Of a DNA stretch of 26,392 nt, positions 21,993 through 26,392 are shown piece by piece; positions within the stretch are counted from its first letter, which is position 1, and each line of letters starts with the position of its first letter. A program made the translations under genes and the position numbers. The notes beneath the pieces are model-generated. The model had not been told where the DNA came from, did no database searches, and worked only from the letters and a program-made list of their open reading frames with translations. Source of the stretch: CAYVBN01 sp964538565 (GTDB lineage: Bacteria > Pseudomonadota > Alphaproteobacteria > Rhizobiales > Xanthobacteraceae); the NCBI GenBank assembly GCA_964538565.1, contig CAZIGW010000216.1, forward strand, positions 1 through 26,392, read 5' to 3'.

Positions 21993-24184
21993 GGCACCCG
22001 TCCTTGCGTGCCGTATTTGGCCCGCAGCGCGTTCGCGGTGACGAGGAGCGAGGAACCGGACATCGCCGCGGCGGCGAGGAGCGGCGAGGCCAGCCCGGCG
22101 ACGGCGAGCGGGACCGCAAGCGCATTGTAGATCGCGGCGAGCCACAGGTTCTCGCGCATGACGCGCTTGGCGCGGCGCGCGAGATCGATCGCATCGGCGA
22201 CCGGAGCAAGCCGCTCGCCGAGGAAGACCGCGTCGGCCGCCGCCTGCGTCAGATGCGCGGCGCTCACCGGCGAGAGCGAGACATCCGCCGCGGCGAGCGC
22301 CGGCGCGTCGTTGAGGCCGTCGCCGACCATCAGCACCTTGCGGCCCGCGCGCCGCAGGTCTTCGATGCGGGCGATCTTCTCCCCGGGCGTGACCGCGGCG
22401 CGGAATTCGGCGATGCCGAGCGTGCGCGCCACGTGGGCGACGGCTGCGGCGCGATCGCCGGAGAGGATCTCGACCGCGAGACCGCGGCCCTTCAATCGCG
22501 CGACGACCGCGACGGCGTCGGCGCGACCGCGCTGGCGCACCGCGAAAACGTGGCGCTCTTCCCCGCGGCGGAACGCGATGACCGAGGCTTCGGGATCCCC
22601 GGCGAGCACGGCGTCGGCCTGCGCGCCGGCTTCGCAGAACGCCGGGCTGCCGAGCCGCGCCTCGATCCCGTCCGCTTCGGCGCGCACGCCCTGCCCCGGC
22701 TCTTCGGTTGCGCCTTCGATCGGCGCCGTCGCGCCGGCGGCCCGCGCGACCGCGGCGGCGAGCGGAGGAGGGCTCGCAAGCGCCAGGCGGCCGGCAAGCG
22801 CCAGCGCGTCGGCCGGAATGTCGGCGGCGTTGACGACTTCCGGCTCGGGCAGTGTCAGCGTCCCGGTCTTGTCGAAGATGACCGTATCGACATCGGCGAG
22901 CCGCTCGACCGCGTCGCCGGCATTGAGCAGGACGCCGGCACGGAACAGCGCACCGGACACCACGACCTGCACGGCCGGCACCGCGAGACCGAGCGCGCAC
23001 GGGCACGTGATGATCAGCACGGCGATCGCCGCGACGATCGCGTCGTGCCAGGACGCGCCGACGAGCGCCCAGCCGGCGAGCGTGGCGATCGCCGTCAGAT
23101 GCACGGCGGGGGCATAGAGCTTCGCCGCGCGATCGGCGAGCCGCACGTAGCGCGAGCGCCGCTCCATCGCGTTGTCGAGCAGGCGCGTCACGTCGTCGAG
23201 CAAGGTTCCCTTCGCGGCCGCGGAGACCCGCACGCGCAGGGTGCCGCAGCCGTTGAGCGTTCCGGCGTAGACCGCGGTTCCCTTTTGCGCGGCCACGTGG
23301 GCAGTTTCGCCGGTGACCAGGCTCTGGTCGATGTCGGAGCGGCCGTCGACCACGATGCCGTCGACCGCGACGCGCTCGCCCGGCCGCACGAGCACGAGAT
23401 CGCCGGGGCGGATCGCATCGACCGGCACCTCGCGGATTTCCTCGGGGCTGACGAACTTGAACGCCATCTCGGCCTTGAGGGCCGCGAGGTTGGTGGCGAC
23501 CGCGCGGGTGCGCCGGCGCATGTTCTGGTCGAGATAGCGGCCGGCGAGCAGAAACGTCAGCAGCATGATCGCCGAATCGAAATAGGCGTGTTCGGCGTGA
23601 TGCAGCGTCTCGAACACCGACATGCCGAGCGCCAGCACCACCCCGAGCGTGATCGGCACGTCCATGTTGAGCCGGCCGTCGAGCACCGCGCGCGTCGCCG
23701 AGCGGAAGAACGGCTGCCCGGCATAGGCGACGGCCGGAAGCGCGATCAGGGCCGAGAGCCAGTGGAAGAAATCGCGCTGCTCCGGCGTGATGTCGGTGAC
23801 GTTGCCCGACCACACCGAGACCGACAACAGCATGACGTTCATGGCGGCGAAGGCCGCGACGGCGAGGCAGCGCAGCAGGAAGCGCGACTGCTCCGCCTCG
23901 TCGGCCTCGGCGCGGTGCGGATCGAACGGATGCGCCCGGTAACCGAGTTCGGCGAGACGTTCGACGACGTGCGCCGGATCCAGCGTGCCCTCGCGCCATT
24001 CGACCGCGACGCGGCGGTTGGTGAGATTGACGCGCGCATGCGCCACGTTGGGTACGGTCGCCAGTCCGCCTTCGATCGCGAACATGCAGGCGGCGCACGT
24101 CATGCCCTCGACCGCGAGATTGATGCGCGCCAGACCGCCGTCGAGATGCTCGACGAAATGCGACAGGTCGCGCGTCTCGGACAT
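21980..24184 (-). CDS. ccoI: P1B-type copper-exporting ATPase CcoI (FixI)
   Basis: A 734-residue heavy-metal P-type ATPase that supplies copper for cbb3 oxidase. ATG at 24182-24184 gives the expected N-terminus. The HMA domain has GMTCAAC (Cys30, Cys33); a membrane part follows with eight predicted segments. The TGE actuator motif is in SLVTGETAH, the CPC copper site in ITCPCALGL near residue 394, the phosphorylation site in DKTGTLTLP near 437, and the hinge in MVGDGLNDAPAL. The HP motif of the nucleotide domain is altered: ASPPPLA replaces the usual S-x-HPLA, so residue 473 is Pro instead of His. It follows ccoH after 11 bases and overlaps ccoS. Context separates it from general CopA pumps. 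Confidence 0.95.
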   Translation of the reverse strand: MSETRDLSHFVEHLDGGLARINLAVEGMTCAACMFAIEGGLATVPNVAHARVNLTNRRVAVEWREGTLDPAHVVERLAELGYRAHPFDPHRAEADEAEQSRFLLRCLAVAAFAAMNVMLLSVSVWSGNVTDITPEQRDFFHWLSALIALPAVAYAGQPFFRSATRAVLDGRLNMDVPITLGVVLALGMSVFETLHHAEHAYFDSAIMLLTFLLAGRYLDQNMRRRTRAVATNLAALKAEMAFKFVSPEEIREVPVDAIRPGDLVLVRPGERVAVDGIVVDGRSDIDQSLVTGETAHVAAQKGTAVYAGTLNGCGTLRVRVSAAAKGTLLDDVTRLLDNAMERRSRYVRLADRAAKLYAPAVHLTAIATLAGWALVGASWHDAIVAAIAVLIITCPCALGLAVPAVQVVVSGALFRAGVLLNAGDAVERLADVDTVIFDKTGTLTLPEPEVVNAADIPADALALAGRLALASPPPLAAAVARAAGATAPIEGATEEPGQGVRAEADGIEARLGSPAFCEAGAQADAVLAGDPEASVIAFRRGEERHVFAVRQRGRADAVAVVARLKGRGLAVEILSGDRAAAVAHVARTLGIAEFRAAVTPGEKIARIEDLRRAGRKVLMVGDGLNDAPALAAADVSLSPVSAAHLTQAAADAVFLGERLAPVADAIDLARRAKRVMRENLWLAAIYNALAVPLAVAGLASPLLAAAAMSGSSLLVTANALRAKYGTQGRVPWRS

Positions 24185-24195
24185 GGCGGCCGCCG

Positions 24196-24693
24196 CTACT
24201 TCAGCATGAGGCGGTTGCGCGAGAGGAACAGCCGCTCGCCCCCGCGGTCGGCTTCGATCACCAGATCCCATTGCCCCTGCGCAAGGCCATCGAGGGAGGC
24301 CTGGTACACGCCGCTCTCGCGCTCGGAGAACACGGCGCGACGATCGGCCGACTGGTTGATCGGACGTTCGAACTGCGCGGTGAACACAAGACCGGTGAGC
24401 GGCGCGCCGGCGTGGTCGCGCGCCCGAATTCTGACGTCGGCGTGGCCGTCGGGTGCGCGTTCGATCCGCGCGGACACCTGCCAGTCCCGGTCCGCCTGCG
24501 CGCGTGCCGCGGCAATCTCGCCATTGTAGGCGAGGCTCGCCCGGTAGGGGCTCTCGACCTCCGTGCCCGGCAGGGTGGTGATGGCAAGCACCATCATCAC
24601 CCCGTTGACCGCGATCACGACGCCGAAGAAGCTCAAGAGACAGACGAGAACCATGCGCCCCGTCAGCGGCCTTGCGGTGCCTTGCGTGCTCAT
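24196..24693 (-). CDS. ccoH: cbb3 oxidase assembly protein CcoH (FixH)
   Basis: A 165-residue protein with a short cytoplasmic N-terminus, one membrane segment at about 14-38 (MVLVCLLSFFGVVIAVNGVM) and a periplasmic beta domain. The FixH family segment SPYRASLAYNGEIAAARAQ follows the membrane anchor, and the tail contains GVYQASLDGLAQGQWDLVIEA. ATG at 24691-24693 lies 14 bases after the ccoG stop, and the gene ends 11 bases before ccoI. CcoH is a structural partner that stabilises the early cbb3 complex. Length and order (G-H-I-S) are as expected. Confidence 0.94.
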   Translation of the reverse strand: MSTQGTARPLTGRMVLVCLLSFFGVVIAVNGVMMVLAITTLPGTEVESPYRASLAYNGEIAAARAQADRDWQVSARIERAPDGHADVRIRARDHAGAPLTGLVFTAQFERPINQSADRRAVFSERESGVYQASLDGLAQGQWDLVIEADRGGERLFLSRNRLMLK

Positions 24694-24707
24694 GCCGACC
24701 CCCGACG

Positions 24708-26162
24708 CTATTCGACGATGAAATAGTTGTGCGCGCTTGCGCTCTCCTCGGTGATCACGTCGGAGATGCGAAACACCACGTCGGTCGATTTTCCAAGCTT
24801 GGCGTCCGCCGGCACGGTCACAAGCACGCGTACTTCGCGCGTCTGGTCCGGGCCGATCGCGATCAACGGCCGGCCGGCCACCACGGTGTCGAGGCCCACC
24901 ACGTGCACCGCGGCGCTCGGAAGGCCGTCGATGTCGAGCGCGATCGTGCGGTCGATCGGCCGCTTGTTGAGGAAGTGCACGGTGTAGGCGTTGCGCACGG
25001 AGCCGTCCGACAGCGCCACCGACACCGGATTGCGGTCGTGCAGGACATTGACCTCGAGATAGCGGCGCGTCGCCAGCGAATAGATCATCACGGCGCCGAC
25101 GATGAGAATGATCGCCGAATAGACCACCGTGCGGGCGCGCACGAGACGGTAGATCGGCGCCTTGCCTTCGAGCCGGCGCTTGATGTTGATGTCATTGTCG
25201 TAGGCGATGAGGCCGGTCGGCCGGCCGAGCTTCGTCATCACCCGGTCGCAGGCGTCGATGCACAGCCCGCACATGATGCATTCGAGCTGCGCTCCGTTGC
25301 GGATGTCGATGCCGGTCGGGCACACCGCGACACACTGATAGCAGTCGACGCAGTCGCCGGCCGGCAGGCCCCTGGCCTTCAGGTCGGCCGCCTTCTTGAT
25401 CGAGGTGCGCGGCTCGCCGCGGTCGTAGCGGTAGGTCACGTTGAGCGCCCACTCGTCGGTGAGAGCGGCTTGGATGCGCGGCCACGGGCACATGTAGACG
25501 CAGACCTGCTCGCGCATGTGCCCGGCGAGCGTGTAGGTCGTGAAGGTGAGGATGGCGATCGAGACATAGGCGACGGCCGGCGCCTGCCCGGTCGCGAGTT
25601 CCCGCACCAGCGTCGGCGCGTCCGCGAAGTAGAGCACCCAGGCGCCGCCGGTCCACCAGGCGATCAGGAGCCAGATCGTGTGCTTGAGGCCGATCTCGGC
25701 GACACGTCGCGGCGTGAGCTTCTCCTTGTCCTTGAGCATGCGCTGGCGGCGATCGCCTTCGATCAGCCGCTCGACCGCGTAGAAAAGATCGGTCCACACC
25801 GTCTGCGGACACAGATAGCCGCACCAGATCCGTCCGCCGAGGGCGTTCATCAGGAACAGCGTCATCGCCGCGATGATGAGGAGGCCGGTGAAGTAGTAGA
25901 CTTCCTGCGGCCAGATCTCGATGAAGAAGAAATAGAAGCGACGGCTGGGGAAATCGATGAGCACCGCCTGGTCGGGTGCGTTCGGGCCGCGGTCCCAGCG
26001 CACGAACGGCAGGAGATAGTAGACGCCGAGGCAGGCGATCAGCAGCGCCCACTTGATGTTCCGGAACGCGCCCGAGACGCTCTGCGGATAGACCTTCTTG
26101 CGGGCGGCGTAGAGCGGCCCGTAGTCGATGTCGAGGTCCGCGGGATTCGTCGGCTTGTTCAT
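24708..26162 (-). CDS. ccoG: cbb3 oxidase accessory ferredoxin CcoG (FixG)
   Basis: A 484-residue membrane iron-sulfur protein. ATG at 26160-26162 gives the usual N-terminus with YAARKKVYPQSVSGAFRNIKW. Five hydrophobic segments lie near residues 38-55, 85-105, 160-180, 195-215 and 340-360. The cytoplasmic ferredoxin part has two 4Fe-4S motifs, CVDCYQCVAVCPTGID near 275-290 and CIMCGLCIDACD near 300-312. Additional conserved Cys residues occur in GRIWCGYLCPQTVW and VCVYMCPWPR. The C-terminal 120 residues form the periplasmic FixG_C immunoglobulin-like domain. It is thought to reduce copper for CcoI. It is first in the ccoGHIS operon, behind an FNR/FixK box. Confidence 0.96.
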   Translation of the reverse strand: MNKPTNPADLDIDYGPLYAARKKVYPQSVSGAFRNIKWALLIACLGVYYLLPFVRWDRGPNAPDQAVLIDFPSRRFYFFFIEIWPQEVYYFTGLLIIAAMTLFLMNALGGRIWCGYLCPQTVWTDLFYAVERLIEGDRRQRMLKDKEKLTPRRVAEIGLKHTIWLLIAWWTGGAWVLYFADAPTLVRELATGQAPAVAYVSIAILTFTTYTLAGHMREQVCVYMCPWPRIQAALTDEWALNVTYRYDRGEPRTSIKKAADLKARGLPAGDCVDCYQCVAVCPTGIDIRNGAQLECIMCGLCIDACDRVMTKLGRPTGLIAYDNDINIKRRLEGKAPIYRLVRARTVVYSAIILIVGAVMIYSLATRRYLEVNVLHDRNPVSVALSDGSVRNAYTVHFLNKRPIDRTIALDIDGLPSAAVHVVGLDTVVAGRPLIAIGPDQTREVRVLVTVPADAKLGKSTDVVFRISDVITEESASAHNYFIVE

Positions 26163-26212
26163 CGCGCATCAGGCCCCGGCAGGCGGGCTCGCACCGAAGG
26201 ATCGAGCCCCCT

Positions 26213-26253
26213 TTGATAGGACGCCCGGGGCGCGGCGCCTTGATCCATCGCAA
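26213..26253 (-). promoter_or_regulatory. FNR/FixK-type box and promoter of ccoGHIS
   Basis: On the minus strand TTGCG-ATGG-ATCAA (plus 26240-26253) fits the FNR/FixK core TTG-N8-CAA, with a complete right half-site. A -10-like TATCAA lies at plus 26213-26218, giving a predicted start near 26206 and a box centre at about -40.5, close to the standard -41.5. It lies in the 126-base gap between ccoP and ccoG, so ccoGHIS can be induced separately from ccoNOQP. FixK2 control of fixGHIS is known in Bradyrhizobium. Confidence 0.65.
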
Positions 26254-26288
26254 GCCGCCTGTGCGGTTTCCCCACCGTCGTCAAAAGC

Positions 26289-26392
26289 CTATTTCCCGCC
26301 CCCGAGGGAATGGACGTAGACGGCAAGCGACTTGATGGTGACCGGATCGAGCCGCCCGGCCCACGCCGGCATGACGCCGCCGCGGCCGTTGG
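26289..26392 (-). CDS. ccoP: cbb3-type oxidase diheme subunit CcoP, C-terminal end (partial)
   Basis: Only the last 33 codons and the stop (26289-26291) are inside the window; the gene continues past the right edge. The translated end reads NGRGGVMPAWAGRLD followed by PVTIKSLAVYVHSLGGGK. The GGVMPAW segment holds the axial methionine of the second heme c, and LAVYVHSLGG is the standard end of CcoP/FixP. Its position directly upstream of ccoG matches the common ccoNOQP-ccoGHIS order. CcoP transfers electrons to the catalytic subunit CcoN in the inner membrane. Confidence 0.9.
   Translation of the reverse strand, partial: NGRGGVMPAWAGRLDPVTIKSLAVYVHSLGGGK

Noticed and set aside
22004..24529. 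An 841-codon open frame opposite ccoI and ccoH
   Set aside because: It is an Arg/Asp/Glu-rich shadow frame. The minus strand carries complete P-type ATPase and FixH sequences.

Overview
The window is about 26 kb of GC-rich, densely coding chromosomal DNA. It looks like an alphaproteobacterium of the Hyphomicrobiales/Rhizobiales (Bradyrhizobium- or Xanthobacter-like). Reasons: a C4-type 5-aminolevulinate synthase (hemA), a ccoGHIS (fixGHIS) cluster downstream of ccoP, FNR/FixK-type boxes, and REP-like intergenic palindromes of a kind common in this order. No phage, transposase, integrase or CRISPR sequence was seen.

Left part (1-6000): a tRNA-Thr(GGU), an unrecognised gene with an acidic tail, a possible relic of a c-type cytochrome, a small exported protein, an MBL-fold hydrolase preceded by a 13-codon overlapping ORF, and a large receiver-PAS-PAS-PAS-GGDEF-EAL cyclic-di-GMP protein.

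Middle part (6100-13200): a cluster that looks catabolic. Two alpha/beta hydrolases and two overlapping IclR-family regulators read leftward. Diverging from the regulators, across an AT-rich palindromic promoter region, are a third alpha/beta hydrolase and a luciferase-like flavin monooxygenase. A carboxymuconolactone-decarboxylase-family protein and a Nu-class (YfcG-like) glutathione transferase follow in a leftward pair.

Transport-hydrolase island (13400-20350): a NitT/TauT-type ABC transporter (ATPase, permease) with two tandem paralogous binding proteins, then two paralogous M24-fold proteins of about 432 residues. Both M24 proteins have lost most of the M24 metal ligands (Asp/Asp/Glu become Glu/Gln/Gly), so they are unlikely to be ordinary Xaa-Pro peptidases. 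An inverted pair of REP-like elements separates them. The duplicated receptors and duplicated hydrolase-like enzymes, next to a monooxygenase/hydrolase cluster, are the best candidate for an undescribed uptake and degradation system. The substrate cannot be read from the sequence.

Right part (20400-26392): a microaerobic heme module. hemA has an FNR-type box centred at -41.5 from a predicted start. Converging on it are ccoS, ccoI, ccoH and ccoG, with a second FNR/FixK box upstream of ccoG, and the end of ccoP at the window edge. The layout suggests that heme synthesis and cbb3 oxidase maturation are induced together at low oxygen.
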